Shown here: positions 1 through 11,602 of the stretch, piece after piece
How the letters are laid out: every line of letters begins with the position of its first letter
How positions within the stretch are numbered: position 1 is the first letter of the stretch
Notes under the pieces: generated by a model
What the model saw: the letters and a program-made list of their open reading frames with translations, nothing else
What the model was told of the DNA's origin: nothing
Databases searched by the model: none
Program-made: the position numbers and the translations under genes
Assembly: GCF_001667315.1 (NCBI RefSeq)
Contig: NZ_LZHT01000009.1
Span: 1-64,000 of the forward strand
Origin: Mycobacterium sp. 852002-10029_SCH5224772
GTDB taxonomy: Bacteria > Actinomycetota > Actinomycetes > Mycobacteriales > Mycobacteriaceae
Reading direction: 5' to 3'
DNA: 64,000 bases

Positions 1-151
1 ACTCACCACCACAGCGCCAACAGATCCGATCGAAGACATGACGCCATCATCGCAGCCACCACCGACAAAACCCGGCCGCCCGAACCCCCGCTTTCCGCAT
101 GTATCACCGAATCGGCGATTCGTACGGTGGGCGCGGCCCGGGGGAACCGCT

Positions 152-3052
152 TCAGCGAGCTTCTGACGACATCGCCACCGGATCGTCGTCGTCCCACAGC
201 AGCAGCTGACGAACCGCCGGACGCGAACCGTAGGGTCGTAGCATCGTGCTGGCCGGACGGGGTCGCACCCGCTGCGGCCACCAGAACCAGCGCCCGAGAA
301 GCGTTGCGACAGAAGGCGTCATGAACGACCGCACAATCAGCGTGTCGAACAGCAAGCCCAGGCCGATGGTGGTGCCGATCTGGCCGAGAACCTGAAAGCC
401 GCTGAAGACGAACGCGCACATAGTGATGGCGAACACCAGTCCGGCGGAGGTGACCACCGAGCCGGAGCCGGCCATCGCGCGGATGACGCCGGTCTTCAGG
501 CCCGCATGGATTTCTTCCTTGAATCGCGAGATCAGCAGCAGGTTGTAGTCCGATCCCACTGCGAGCAACAGGATTACCGCCAGCGCGAGCACCACCCAAT
601 ACAACTGGATGCCGAACAGGTACTGCCAAACCAGAACCGAGATCCCGAACGAGGCGCCCAGCGAGAGCGCGACGGTGCCCACGATGACGAGCGCAGCGAT
701 CAGGCTGCGGGTGATGATCATCATGATCAGCAGGATCAGGCTCAGCGCGGCGAAGGCGACGATCATCAGGTCGTACTTGGCCCCGTCCTGAATGTCCTTG
801 TATGTCGCCGCCGTCCCGCCGAGATAGATCTGCGCGCCGGCCATGGGCGTGCCCTTCAACGCCTCGTGCGCGGCCTTGGCGATCGGATCGATATGCGAAA
901 TGCCTTGGGGCGTTGCGGGATCGCCCTCATGCGTGACGATCATGCGGGCGGCCTTGCCGTCGGGCGAGAGGAACAACTTCAGCCCCCGCTTGAAGTCGGG
1001 GTTGTTGAAGACCTCGGGCGGCAGGTAGAAGGTGTCGTCGTTCTTGGCGGCGTCGAAGGCCTGCCCCAGCGCCGTGGCGTTCTCGATGGCGGCCGCGGTC
1101 TGCGCGTAGATGCCGGACAGCGTGGCGTAATTGGTCAGGGTGAGATCGCGATTGGTTTCCTGGCTTTGGATCTGGGGCGGTATCAACGCCACCAGCTTCG
1201 GTTGTAGCGCATCCAGTTTGTCCAGCGTCGCGACGAGATCTTGAAATTTTTCACTGAGCTGGTCGGTGGCGTCGAGGGCCTCGAACGTGGAGCGCATCGC
1301 GAAGCAGGCGGGGATGTCGTAGCAGTGCTTTTCCCAATAGAAGTAGCTGCGAATCGGGCGCAGGAAGTCGTCGAGGTTCGCGAGTTTGTCGCGCAGCTCA
1401 TTGATCGTGACGATCGTGTCGTGAAAGCTTTGGGTCTCGCTGTGTGTGGCATCGGCGAGCTGCTGCTGCAGGACGTACTGCTGCTTCAGGATGTTGATCG
1501 TCTTCGACAGTTCGTTCGCCTGCTTGAGGGCGTCGTCGGCCCGATCTCGTTGGTAGGTCAGGTTTTGCTGCTGGGCGGCGCTCTGATTGCTCACCACAAA
1601 CGCCAGCGAGCTGTGGACCAGCGGGGTCCCCAAGGGTCGGGTGATGGTCTGCACCTGGGCGACGCCGGGCACGTGGAACACCGCCTTGGCCACCTTGTCC
1701 AGGATCAGCATGCTCGCGGGGTTGCGCATGTCGTGATCCGTTTCGACCATGAGTAATTCGGGCTCCAGCCGGGCGCGCGAGAAGTGCCGCTCGGCGGCCG
1801 TGTACCCGATGTTGGCCGGCGCGCTGGCCGGCATGTACGGGCGGGTGTCGTAACTGGTCTTGTATCCGGGCAGCGCGAGCAAACCCACCAGGGCCAGCAC
1901 ACACGCCGCCGCGAGGACGGCGCCGGGCCAGCGGACGATGGCCGTGCCGATCCGCCGCCACCCGCGCGTTCGCATCGCGCGCTTGGGGTCGAAGATGCCC
2001 ACCTTGGCGCCCAGGGTGAGGATGGCCGGACCCAGGGTGAGCGCGGCGAACAGCGCGACGAGGATGCCCAACGCGGCCGGGATGCCCAAACTTTGGAAGT
2101 AGGGCAGCCGGGTGAACCCTAGGCAGGCCACCGCGCCGGCGACGGTGAGCCCCGAACCCAACACGATGTGGGTCGTGCCGTGATACATGGTGTAGAACGC
2201 CTTTTCGCGATCCTCACCGGTTGTGCGGGCTTCCTGGTAGCGACCCACGAAAAATATCGCGTAGTCGGTGCCCGCGGCGATCACCAGCAGCGTCAACAGA
2301 TTCGTCGCGTAGGTCGACAGCCCGATGACCCCGGCATTGCCCAGGAACGCGACAAGCCCTCGCGCAGCCGACATTTCGATCAGCACCGTCGCGAGCACCA
2401 GCAGGGTGGTGAGGACCGATCGGTAGACGAAGAACAGCATCACCGCGATGACCCCGACGGTTATCCCGGTGACCTTTGCGGTCCCCTTGCTGCCGACGTC
2501 GAACTGATCGGAGATCAGCGGGGCCGCGCCGGTGACGTATGCCTTGACCCCCGGCGGCGCTTGCGTGTGCTCGACGATGTCGCGCACGGCGCCGACGGCC
2601 TCGTTGGCCAGCGCCGAGCCTTGATTGCCCGCGAGAAACAGCTGCACGTAGGCGGCCTTGCCGTCGCTACTCTGCGATCCCGCGGCGGTCAGCGTGTCGC
2701 CCCAGAAGTCCTGAACGTGCTCGACGTGCTTGCGGTCCCGCTCGAGCTTGCGGATCATCTCGTCGTAAAAGCGGTGCGCATCGGCGCCGAGCGGCCTGTC
2801 GCCTTCCAGCACGACCATCGCTGAGCTGTCGGTGTCGAACTCGTGGAACTTTTCCCCGATGCGCTTGATCGCCTTGAGCGCCGGCGCATCTGGCGAATTC
2901 AGCGCCACGTTGTGCACTTTTCCGACGTCTTCCAGTTGCGGCACCGCGATGTTCGTGAGGGCGGCCAGACCCACCCAGAACAGCAGAATCGGCAGCGCGA
3001 GCCGGCGGATGGTGCGCGCCGCGAAGGACTGCGGCCGTTGATCGTTGCTCAT
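152..3052 (-). CDS. MmpL-family RND transporter (MmpL4/MmpL5 type)
   Basis: Inner-membrane exporter of the mycobacterial MMPL branch of the RND superfamily; relatives move lipids, siderophores or drugs using the proton gradient. The 966 residues are the usual length for the MmpL4/5 type. Two homologous halves are visible, each with a helix, a large periplasmic loop and a membrane bundle. The proton-relay Asp-Tyr pair is intact in both halves (GTDYAIFF at residue 261 and GSDYNLLL at 833). The loop between about 480 and 640 is helical and rich in Gln/Leu, as expected for the periplasmic coiled-coil extension. The start ATG overlaps the stop of the mmpS gene (ATGA), so the two are translationally coupled. 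The substrate cannot be read from sequence. It is probably repressed by the TetR protein upstream through the palindrome at 3581-3605. Confidence 0.93.
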   Translation of the reverse strand: MSNDQRPQSFAARTIRRLALPILLFWVGLAALTNIAVPQLEDVGKVHNVALNSPDAPALKAIKRIGEKFHEFDTDSSAMVVLEGDRPLGADAHRFYDEMIRKLERDRKHVEHVQDFWGDTLTAAGSQSSDGKAAYVQLFLAGNQGSALANEAVGAVRDIVEHTQAPPGVKAYVTGAAPLISDQFDVGSKGTAKVTGITVGVIAVMLFFVYRSVLTTLLVLATVLIEMSAARGLVAFLGNAGVIGLSTYATNLLTLLVIAAGTDYAIFFVGRYQEARTTGEDREKAFYTMYHGTTHIVLGSGLTVAGAVACLGFTRLPYFQSLGIPAALGILVALFAALTLGPAILTLGAKVGIFDPKRAMRTRGWRRIGTAIVRWPGAVLAAACVLALVGLLALPGYKTSYDTRPYMPASAPANIGYTAAERHFSRARLEPELLMVETDHDMRNPASMLILDKVAKAVFHVPGVAQVQTITRPLGTPLVHSSLAFVVSNQSAAQQQNLTYQRDRADDALKQANELSKTINILKQQYVLQQQLADATHSETQSFHDTIVTINELRDKLANLDDFLRPIRSYFYWEKHCYDIPACFAMRSTFEALDATDQLSEKFQDLVATLDKLDALQPKLVALIPPQIQSQETNRDLTLTNYATLSGIYAQTAAAIENATALGQAFDAAKNDDTFYLPPEVFNNPDFKRGLKLFLSPDGKAARMIVTHEGDPATPQGISHIDPIAKAAHEALKGTPMAGAQIYLGGTAATYKDIQDGAKYDLMIVAFAALSLILLIMMIITRSLIAALVIVGTVALSLGASFGISVLVWQYLFGIQLYWVVLALAVILLLAVGSDYNLLLISRFKEEIHAGLKTGVIRAMAGSGSVVTSAGLVFAITMCAFVFSGFQVLGQIGTTIGLGLLFDTLIVRSFMTPSVATLLGRWFWWPQRVRPRPASTMLRPYGSRPAVRQLLLWDDDDPVAMSSEAR

Positions 3053-3495
3053 CCAGATTTATCCAGACAGAAGGTGTAGGCGTCGACTTTGTTAACCGTG
3101 CGTTGGTCTTTCACTTCACCGTTGACGGTGATGCGGCAGCCCAGGGTGTCCCCGTTGCCCTGCGCCACGACGTTGCCGATGACCGCGGGCTCGGTGGTGG
3201 TGATGGTGAACGACCACGGCAACGGGGCGTCTTTGACCTGCTGCGGCTGGGCGTTGACATCCAGGTAGTTGATGGTCGCCACCGCACCCGGCGCGCCGAA
3301 GACCTCGAGGACCACCTGCTTGGGGTTGAACGGGACGATCTCGCCTGCCAATCCGCTGCTGGCCGATGTGTTGGTGTGCGATCCGAAAATTCCGTGCAGC
3401 CGGTAGATGCCGAAACCCGCCAGCGCGACGACGAGCACGGTGACGATCACCATCCAACCGCGCTTGACCAGCGTTGCGATCGAAAAGCCTTTCAC
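3049..3495 (-). CDS. MmpS-family small membrane accessory protein
   Basis: Partner protein of the downstream MmpL transporter. The 148 residues show one N-terminal transmembrane helix (about residues 13-35) followed by an extracytoplasmic beta-rich domain with two cysteines late in the chain, the standard MmpS architecture. MmpS proteins assist assembly or substrate handling of the cognate MmpL. The start is GTG, preceded by a weak GGCTAACGG ribosome site; the stop overlaps the mmpL ATG by four bases. It is the first gene of the two-gene operon, and the intergenic palindrome 86 bp upstream is the obvious control site. Confidence 0.9.
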   Translation of the reverse strand: MKGFSIATLVKRGWMVIVTVLVVALAGFGIYRLHGIFGSHTNTSASSGLAGEIVPFNPKQVVLEVFGAPGAVATINYLDVNAQPQQVKDAPLPWSFTITTTEPAVIGNVVAQGNGDTLGCRITVNGEVKDQRTVNKVDAYTFCLDKSG

Positions 3496-3580
3496 CCGTT
3501 AGCCTTTCGAATATCGGGCGACAGGTTCGCGCCCAAACCGAGCGCGGCTGCCAGCGTTATAAGCGTGATCGACAGCTATG

Positions 3581-3605
3581 ACAGTACGGTACGGGACCGT
3601 ACTGT
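3581..3605. promoter_or_regulatory. 25-bp perfect palindrome, candidate TetR operator for mmpS-mmpL
   Basis: ACAGTACGGT-N5-ACCGTACTGT: two 10-base arms are exact reverse complements around a 5-base spacer. It lies in the 169-bp gap between the TetR gene stop (3665) and the mmpS start (3495). TetR-controlled MmpS/MmpL pairs with a palindromic operator are known in other mycobacteria (for example M. abscessus), so the assignment to the adjacent regulator is a reasonable inference. Confidence 0.75.
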
Positions 3606-3664
3606 ACAAGAGACGCGAGCGTACATATTTCCCGACGGCGGGATATCTCGAAATGCCGGCGTCG

Positions 3665-4261
3665 TTATCCGCCGCTCCTGGTCAGGCCGGGGATGAGGAA
3701 CCCGTCGACGAACTCCTGCACGGTGCGCCGGTTGGGCGGCCGACTCGGGACGATCGACCGGAAGATGAGGTAGCCGGGCAACAGGTCCCAGAGTTCGTCG
3801 CTGATGACGTCTTCGGCGATCTCGCCCCGATCGACGGCCTGGCGCAGCACGTGCTGGATCATTGCTTTGCGCTGGTCGAGGAATTGATGCTGCAGGGCTT
3901 CGTTGAGCGCGGGGTGGCGCGACACCTCGACCATGACCGCCCGGATGGTGCTGGCGTGCTGCCCGCACTCCAGGCTGATGGTCTCCCCCAGGCTCAGCAG
4001 GTCGCCGCGCAACGTCCCCGTGTTCGGCGGGACGGCGACCTGGCGGACACCCTCGATGAAGGCGGCCAACACCAGTTCGGCTTTGGACGGCCACCGCCGG
4101 TACACCGTGGCCTTGCTGGCGCGGGCGGCGTTGGCCACCGCGTCCACCGTCAGCTGGTCATAGCCGTGTTCCTGCAGCAACCGCAGGGTCACCGCCAGGA
4201 TTTCGGCCTCGCGCGGCGACCACGGCGATGCCTGTTCGCACTCCTCGGCCGTCTGGGTCAT
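3665..4261 (-). CDS. TetR/AcrR-family repressor of the mmpS-mmpL pair
   Basis: One-component DNA-binding regulator of about 198 residues. The N-terminal helix-turn-helix is clear (LTVDAVANAARASKATVYRRW, roughly residues 38-58), followed by an all-helical ligand-binding domain with the C-terminal pattern seen in this family (DLLPGYLIFRSIV). ATG at 4261 is chosen; a GTG three codons earlier (4270) is possible. It is encoded just upstream and on the same strand as mmpS-mmpL, with a strong palindrome between them, so it most likely represses that pair in response to an exported compound. The ligand is unknown. Confidence 0.9.
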   Translation of the reverse strand: MTQTAEECEQASPWSPREAEILAVTLRLLQEHGYDQLTVDAVANAARASKATVYRRWPSKAELVLAAFIEGVRQVAVPPNTGTLRGDLLSLGETISLECGQHASTIRAVMVEVSRHPALNEALQHQFLDQRKAMIQHVLRQAVDRGEIAEDVISDELWDLLPGYLIFRSIVPSRPPNRRTVQEFVDGFLIPGLTRSGG

Positions 4262-4307
4262 AGAGCCCACGATAGAGCCGCCCGGGGCGTGCGGCGTGGG
4301 TATGTCC

Positions 4308-5414
4308 TTATCGGCAGGTCATGAGCGCACGTTCGATGTCGGCGACAAGGTCGTCGGTGTCCTCGATGCCCAGCGAGACGCGCGCGACTCCGTCGGCCAC
4401 CGGATCGCCCCAGCGGGCCCGCCGGTCCACCGACGTGTGCAGGCCGCCGAAGCTGGTGGTGGCGACGAGCAGCTCGCTGGCGTCGACGAGTGCGAGCACC
4501 GCGGCGGCGTCGGCCAGTTCGACCGAGAGCAGGCCCCCGAATCGGCGCATCTGCGCCATGGCCACGGGATGCGCCGGGTCCTGCGGCAACCCGGGGTAGC
4601 GCACCGCGCGTACCGCCGGGTGGCGGGTCAGCATCGTCGCCACCGCCCGGGCGTTCTGGCATTGGCGCTCGAATCGCAGTCCGGCAGTTTGCAGGCTGCG
4701 CAACAGAAGCCATGCCTCGAACCCGCCCAGGATCGCGCCGGCGAGCAGTCGCTGGCGCTCCGCGGCGGCGAGCAACTCCGGCTGGTTGGTTGCGACGTAG
4801 CCGGCCAGCAGGTCGCTGTGGCCGGACAGGGACTTGGTGGCGCTGGCCACCACCGCGTCGGCGCCCAACGACAGCGGCTGCTGACCCAACGGCGTGGCGG
4901 CGGTGTTGTCGACGACCAGGCGTGCGCCGCGACCGTGACAGAGGGTGGCCAGCCGGTGCAGATCGACCACATCCAGCGCGGGATTGGTGGGGGTCTCGGC
5001 CAGCACCACGTCGGCCCCCGACGCGGCGTCGTAGATCTGCGAACTCGACGCCTCGATGACCCTCACCCCCGCGGTCGCCAGGTCTTCGGTGGCGTGGCGG
5101 CGCACTTGGTAATAGCCGTCGGACGGCACCACCAACGTCGACCCGGGCGGCGCCAGCACCCGCAGCACCGCGCTGATGGCCGCCATCCCCGAGCCGAACA
5201 CCAAAGCGCCTGCCGCCGCCTCCAGCTCGGCGAGCGCCGACTCCAGTTGGCGCCAGGTCGGATTGGAGCTGCGGCCGTAGCTGTCCAAGGTTTCGTCGGC
5301 CGACAGATGATACGTGGCGGCGAGCACCGCCTGCGGCGCGACCGGTTGGCCCGAAACCGGTTGAGAATTCACGGCTTTGAGGCTGCGGGTGGAATCACCG
5401 TACCGACCGGTCAT
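4308..5414 (-). CDS. PLP-dependent cystathionine gamma-lyase/synthase family protein
   Basis: Fold-type I pyridoxal-phosphate enzyme of the Cys/Met metabolism family, 368 residues. Visible features are the YGRSSNPTW motif near the N terminus, the GSGMAAI cofactor-phosphate loop, the VVDNT Asp that contacts the pyridine ring, and the Schiff-base lysine in SATKSLSGHSD. It would act on cystathionine or a related sulfur amino acid; lyase versus synthase cannot be decided by eye. The start lies 4 bp beyond the ligA stop on the same strand, so it is probably co-transcribed with ligA, a pairing of position rather than of function. Confidence 0.88.
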   Translation of the reverse strand: MTGRYGDSTRSLKAVNSQPVSGQPVAPQAVLAATYHLSADETLDSYGRSSNPTWRQLESALAELEAAAGALVFGSGMAAISAVLRVLAPPGSTLVVPSDGYYQVRRHATEDLATAGVRVIEASSSQIYDAASGADVVLAETPTNPALDVVDLHRLATLCHGRGARLVVDNTAATPLGQQPLSLGADAVVASATKSLSGHSDLLAGYVATNQPELLAAAERQRLLAGAILGGFEAWLLLRSLQTAGLRFERQCQNARAVATMLTRHPAVRAVRYPGLPQDPAHPVAMAQMRRFGGLLSVELADAAAVLALVDASELLVATTSFGGLHTSVDRRARWGDPVADGVARVSLGIEDTDDLVADIERALMTCR

Positions 5415-5418
5415 CGGC

Positions 5419-7509
<2,091 letters not shown>

Positions 7510-7546
7510 CTATCCGAGGACACCGACGCAAGACCCGATCGGTTGC

Positions 7547-8563
7547 CTATTCGATGGCGTCGGGATCCTCGGCGAACATCTGGGCCGCCGTGCGGGCGAG
7601 CTCGATCGCGCTGCGGGCCCACTCGGGCGTGGCGCCGGCCAGACCGCAGGCCGGGGTGACGCCGATGCGTTCGCGCAGCGCCGAGCGGGTGAAGCCGAGG
7701 CGATCGGTCACCGCGACCACCGCGGCGGCGACCTCCTCCGCCGACGGCGGCCGTGGCGGGCTCGTGGCGGGGACGACGCCCACCATGACGGTGCGGTCCG
7801 ACTCGACGAACGCGGCGATACCGTCGAGATCCGCCGCGCTCAACGTGCCGGCATCCACCGATATCGCGTTGAACATGCTGCGCTGCAACAGTTCCCACGG
7901 CACACCGGGCGCGCAGCAGTGCAGCAGCACTTCGCCGCCCACCGTTTGGGCGCAGGTGTCGAGCAGGCTGGCAGCCACCGCCTCGTCGAGCGGCGCGACC
8001 GGGTTGAGCGCGGTCACCCCTGGCAGCCCTCCCCCCAACGCTTTTGGCAGCGACGGCTCATCGAACTGGACCACCACCGGCGTCTCGAGGCGCCGGCACA
8101 GCTGCGCACGATGTGCGGCCACGCCTTCGGCCAGCGACGCCGTCAGATCGCGCAGCGCCCCGGGGTCGGTGATCGCCCGGTGCCCGTTGGCCAGCTCGAT
8201 CTCGGCGGCCAGCGTGATGGGCCCCGGCGCCTGCACCTTGACCGCGCGGCCGTCATTGCGCAGGCCGGCGGCCTCCCAGGCCTCTTCCAGCGCGTCCATG
8301 TCCTCGTCGAGGAGGCTGATGGCGCGGCGGGTGACCGCGCCCGGCCGGGCGGCAAGGCGGTAGCCGCGCGGCACCGTGTCGATGGCGACGTCGACCAGCA
8401 GCGCGCCGGCCCGCCCGAGCATGTCGGCGCCCACTCCGCGGGCGGGCAGCTCGACGATGTGGGCCAGCGCGCCCGCCAATTCACCGACGACTACCGCGGC
8501 GGCCTCGCGCGCGGCGGTGCCGGGCCACGATCCGACACCGCTGGCCCCCGCGAAAACACTCAC
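7547..8563 (-). CDS. Methionine synthase (cobalamin-independent)-like protein, Rv3015c homologue
   Basis: About 338 residues resembling the C-terminal catalytic barrel of cobalamin-independent methionine synthase (MetE/UROD-like fold). Recognisable parts are the N-terminal GVGSWPGT, the LQAPGPIT-like segment (KVQAPGPITLA), the QFDEPSL motif, the metal-binding EVLLHCCAPG segment and the terminal VTPACGLAG. The full-length MetE N-terminal half is missing, as in Rv3015c, so it may act on a different methyl donor or be a separate enzyme. GTG at 8563 (VSVFAGASG) gives the length expected for the M. tuberculosis protein. It sits 46 bp upstream of ligA on the same strand. Confidence 0.85.
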   Translation of the reverse strand: MSVFAGASGVGSWPGTAAREAAAVVVGELAGALAHIVELPARGVGADMLGRAGALLVDVAIDTVPRGYRLAARPGAVTRRAISLLDEDMDALEEAWEAAGLRNDGRAVKVQAPGPITLAAEIELANGHRAITDPGALRDLTASLAEGVAAHRAQLCRRLETPVVVQFDEPSLPKALGGGLPGVTALNPVAPLDEAVAASLLDTCAQTVGGEVLLHCCAPGVPWELLQRSMFNAISVDAGTLSAADLDGIAAFVESDRTVMVGVVPATSPPRPPSAEEVAAAVVAVTDRLGFTRSALRERIGVTPACGLAGATPEWARSAIELARTAAQMFAEDPDAIE

Positions 8564-8661
8564 CGGCCAACCGTATTCGACCTCACCTGGACCGTTGTTG
8601 GGCGGGGGTCTGTGTGCCGGGGGGCGGCGCAGGTAGGTTCGACTCAAAGGGGTGCGAAACG

Positions 8662-9306
8662 GTGTCGCAGAAGGCGAAATGTGCGTGGCTACCGCTGTGG
8701 TGCGCGGCCGCGCTGTTGGCGGTCTCGTGCACTCGGGTGGTGGACGGCGCGGCGTTGGCGGGACCGGACGCGAACCGCAGGGTGGTGCAGGGCGTCAACG
8801 TCGACACGATCCTGCTGGACCAGTCGCGGATGCGCGCGATCACCGGCGCCGGCGAACACCTGACCATCATCCCGTCGATGGACGGCACCAGCCCCGTGAA
8901 CATCGAGGCGCTGGCCGAGACCGCGCCGCCGGAGTGCCGGTTCATCTATGACGAGACGGCGACCTTCGGGCGCGACCTCGAGGCGTTTCACAAGACGACC
9001 TTTCAGGACCCACCCGACGGCGCGTTGATTTCGGAGGGCGCCGCGGCCTATCGCGATGCCGACACCGCACGGACCGCGTTCACCACCCTGGTGGGCACCG
9101 TCGGGGACTGCGCGGACGGCTCGGGTGGGCAGCTCTACGTCGGCGAGTGGAATGCCGACGACACGTCCCTGCACCTGCGGCCCGGTGGCTGCGGCCGCGA
9201 CTACCGGATCCTGTCGGTGGCCATGCTGGAGGTCACCTTCTGCGGCTTCGCGCAATCGGTGTCCGACATCGTGATGACGAACATCGCGGCGAACGTTCCG
9301 CGTTAG
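8662..9306 (+). CDS. lpqA: Lipoprotein LpqA, PknH-sensor-like extracellular domain
   Basis: Exported lipoprotein of about 214 residues. The N terminus has a short basic region, a hydrophobic stretch (LPLWCAAALLAV) and a lipobox-like AVSC about residue 23. The rest resembles the PknH extracellular sensor fold, with paired cysteines (CRF, DCAD, GCGRDY, FCGF) expected to form disulfides. GTG at 8662 places the signal peptide correctly. It corresponds by sequence and position to Rv3016. The gene ends 7 bp from the stop of the convergent mnmA gene, with no space for an independent terminator. Confidence 0.85.
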   Translation: MSQKAKCAWLPLWCAAALLAVSCTRVVDGAALAGPDANRRVVQGVNVDTILLDQSRMRAITGAGEHLTIIPSMDGTSPVNIEALAETAPPECRFIYDETATFGRDLEAFHKTTFQDPPDGALISEGAAAYRDADTARTAFTTLVGTVGDCADGSGGQLYVGEWNADDTSLHLRPGGCGRDYRILSVAMLEVTFCGFAQSVSDIVMTNIAANVPR

Positions 9307-9313
9307 CCGCCGA

Positions 9314-10390
9314 TCAGCACGACGTTGCGGCGATGGTGGCGCTGCCGAGCACCTCGTCCCCCTCGGGGTCGGGTCGGTACAGCACCAGCGTCTGGCCCGG
9401 CGCGACACCGCGCAGCGGAACGCGCAACCGCACGATGAGTTCGTCGTCGACGAGTTCGGCTACGGCGTCGGCCGTTTCGCCGTGCGCGCGCACCTGAACC
9501 GCACACTCAACCGGGCCCGACGGGGCCACGCCCGAAGTGAATATCGCTGCCCGCCCGACCAGTTCGCGCACGTCGAGATCGGCCGCCTCCCCCACGCGCA
9601 CGGTCGCGGTCTCGGCGTCGATCGCGGTGACGTAGCGGGGGCCACCGTCGGGGCCCGGTCCGGCGATGCCGAGCCCTTTGCGCTGGCCGACGGTGAAACC
9701 GTGCACCCCGTCGTGCTCGGCGAGCACCGTCCCGTCCGCGTTGACCACGGCGCCCCGGCGGACCCCGATGCGGGCGCCCAGAAAGGCGCGGGTGTCGCCC
9801 GACGGGATGAAGCAAATGTCGTGACTGTCCGGCTTTTCGGCGACGGCCAGCCCGCGCCGGGCGGCTTCGGCGCGGATCTGCGACTTGGGGGTGTCACCGA
9901 TCGGGAACGCCGCGTGGCGCAACTGCGCGGCGCTCAGCACCGCCAGCACGTAGGACTGGTCCTTGTCCTGGTCGACGGCGCGGCGCAGCCGCCCGCCGGA
10001 AAGCCGGGCGTAGTGGCCGGTGACCACCGTGTCGAAGCCGAGCGCAACGGCTTTCACCGACAGCGCCGAGAACTTGATCTTCTGGTTGCACACCACGCAC
10101 GGATTGGGTGTTTCGCCGCGGGCATAGGACGAGACGAATTCGTCGATGACGTCCGCCTGGAACTTTTCCGCGAAATCCCAGACGTAGAACGGGATTCCGA
10201 GCACATCAGCGACCCGGCGGGCGTCCGAGGCGTCTTCCTTCGAGCAGCATCCCCGCGAACCGGTGCGCAGCGTGCCGGGCGACCTCGACAGCGCCAGGTG
10301 CACCCCTACCACGTCGTGTCCGGCGTCGACCATCCGGGCCGCGGCGACCGACGAGTCGACGCCACCGCTCATGGCAGCAAGGACTTTCAT
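9314..10390 (-). CDS. mnmA: tRNA 2-thiouridylase MnmA (TrmU)
   Basis: Adds sulfur to uridine 34 of Lys, Glu and Gln tRNAs. The N-terminal PP-loop SGGVDSS (residues 8-14) binds ATP. The catalytic cysteines are C101 ([10 protein letters not shown]) and C193 (DICFIPSGD), the latter carrying the persulfide. The 358-residue length and the C-terminal beta-barrel are typical. It begins immediately after the iscS stop, so sulfur donor and acceptor are co-expressed, as in Rv3025c-Rv3024c. Confidence 0.97.
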   Translation of the reverse strand: MKVLAAMSGGVDSSVAAARMVDAGHDVVGVHLALSRSPGTLRTGSRGCCSKEDASDARRVADVLGIPFYVWDFAEKFQADVIDEFVSSYARGETPNPCVVCNQKIKFSALSVKAVALGFDTVVTGHYARLSGGRLRRAVDQDKDQSYVLAVLSAAQLRHAAFPIGDTPKSQIRAEAARRGLAVAEKPDSHDICFIPSGDTRAFLGARIGVRRGAVVNADGTVLAEHDGVHGFTVGQRKGLGIAGPGPDGGPRYVTAIDAETATVRVGEAADLDVRELVGRAAIFTSGVAPSGPVECAVQVRAHGETADAVAELVDDELIVRLRVPLRGVAPGQTLVLYRPDPEGDEVLGSATIAATSC

Positions 10391-11569
10391 TTAGGACGCC
10401 CCCGCGGCGGCCAGCGCCGCCCGCCGCGCGCGGTCCACCGCCGCGGTCAGCACCCGCAGCACCGCGTCGATGTCGGCGTCAACACTGGTGTGCCCCAAGG
10501 AGAGCCGCAGCGATCCGCGGGCGCTGGTCGGGTCGGCACCCATGGCGATCAGCACGTGCGAGGGCTGCGCCACACCGGCGGTGCACGCCGAACCGGTCGA
10601 ACACTCGATTCCGTTGGCGTCCAGGAGCATCAACAGCGCATCGCCTTCGCAACCGCGGAACGTGAAGTGCGCGTTGCCGGGGAGGCGTAGCGGGTCGCGG
10701 GCGCCGTTGAGGCTGACGTCCTCGATGCCGCCCAGCACCCCGTCAATCAGCCGATCCCGCAACGCCCGCAGCCGGGCGCTGTTGACCTCGAGCCCGTCGA
10801 CCGAGATCCGGGCCGCCGCGGCCATTCCGACCGCACCGGCCACATCGGCGGTGCCCGAACGAATGTCACGTTCCTGCCCACCGCCGTGCGCCAGCGGCAC
10901 GCACGCGACGTCGCGGCGCAGCAGCAGCGCGCCCACGGCCGCGGGACCGCCGAACTTGTGGGCGGTCACGCTCATCGCCGACAACCCGCTGGCGGCGAAG
11001 TCGACGGGCAGCTGCCCGACCGCCTGAATGGCGTCGCTGTGCATCGGCACGTCGAATTCTGCTGCAACGGCAGCGAGTTCGGCGGTCGGCATGACGGTGC
11101 CGACCTCGTTGTTGGCCCACATGACCGACACCAGCGCGACGTCGTCGTGGCGGGTGAGGACCTCGCGCAGCGCCGCCGCCGACACCGAGCCGTCGGCGGC
11201 GGTCGGCAGCCAGGTCACCTCGGCGCCTTCGTGCTCGACGAGCCAATTTACCGAGTCCAGCACGGCGTGGTGTTCGACCTCGCTGGTGACGATGCGGCGG
11301 TGACGCGGCTCGGCGTCACGGCGGGCCCAGTAGATGCCCTTGACCGCCAGGTTGTCGCTCTCGGTGCCGCCCGCGGTGAAGATGACCTCCGAGGGACGCG
11401 CCCCCAGCTTGTCGGCGATCAGCTCACGGGACTCCTCGATGCGGCGCCTCGCCGCCCGGCCGCTGGTGTGCAGCGAGGAGGCGTTGCCGACCGTGCCCAG
11501 CACAGCCGTCATCGCCTCGACGGCGACGGGGTGCATCGGGGTGGTGGCGGCGTGATCCAGGTAGACCAT
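10391..11569 (-). CDS. iscS: Cysteine desulfurase IscS
   Basis: PLP enzyme that strips sulfur from cysteine and hands it as a persulfide to MnmA, Fe-S scaffolds and other acceptors. The N terminus [11 protein letters not shown] is diagnostic. The Schiff-base lysine is K205 in VTAHKFGGP and the persulfide cysteine lies in [11 protein letters not shown]. The 392 residues match the group II/IscS-like actinobacterial enzyme. ATG at 11569 is preferred because the family signature begins there. It forms an operon with mnmA. Confidence 0.96.
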   Translation of the reverse strand: MVYLDHAATTPMHPVAVEAMTAVLGTVGNASSLHTSGRAARRRIEESRELIADKLGARPSEVIFTAGGTESDNLAVKGIYWARRDAEPRHRRIVTSEVEHHAVLDSVNWLVEHEGAEVTWLPTAADGSVSAAALREVLTRHDDVALVSVMWANNEVGTVMPTAELAAVAAEFDVPMHSDAIQAVGQLPVDFAASGLSAMSVTAHKFGGPAAVGALLLRRDVACVPLAHGGGQERDIRSGTADVAGAVGMAAAARISVDGLEVNSARLRALRDRLIDGVLGGIEDVSLNGARDPLRLPGNAHFTFRGCEGDALLMLLDANGIECSTGSACTAGVAQPSHVLIAMGADPTSARGSLRLSLGHTSVDADIDAVLRVLTAAVDRARRAALAAAGAS

Positions 11570-11602
11570 GACGCGACCCACGATACCGGCCCACCGGTGG
11601 GC

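Noticed and set aside
1..151. Possible gene downstream of mmpL at the left edge
   Set aside because: The only frames are continuations of mmpL shadows; nothing supportable in 151 bases.
506..1207. Long open frames opposite mmpL and many other genes (for example opposite ctaD 48600-50492 and the monooxygenase 57062-58849)
   Set aside because: In high-GC DNA the antisense and shifted frames of real genes stay open by codon bias. Their translations are Arg/Pro/Gly/His-rich with no family features.
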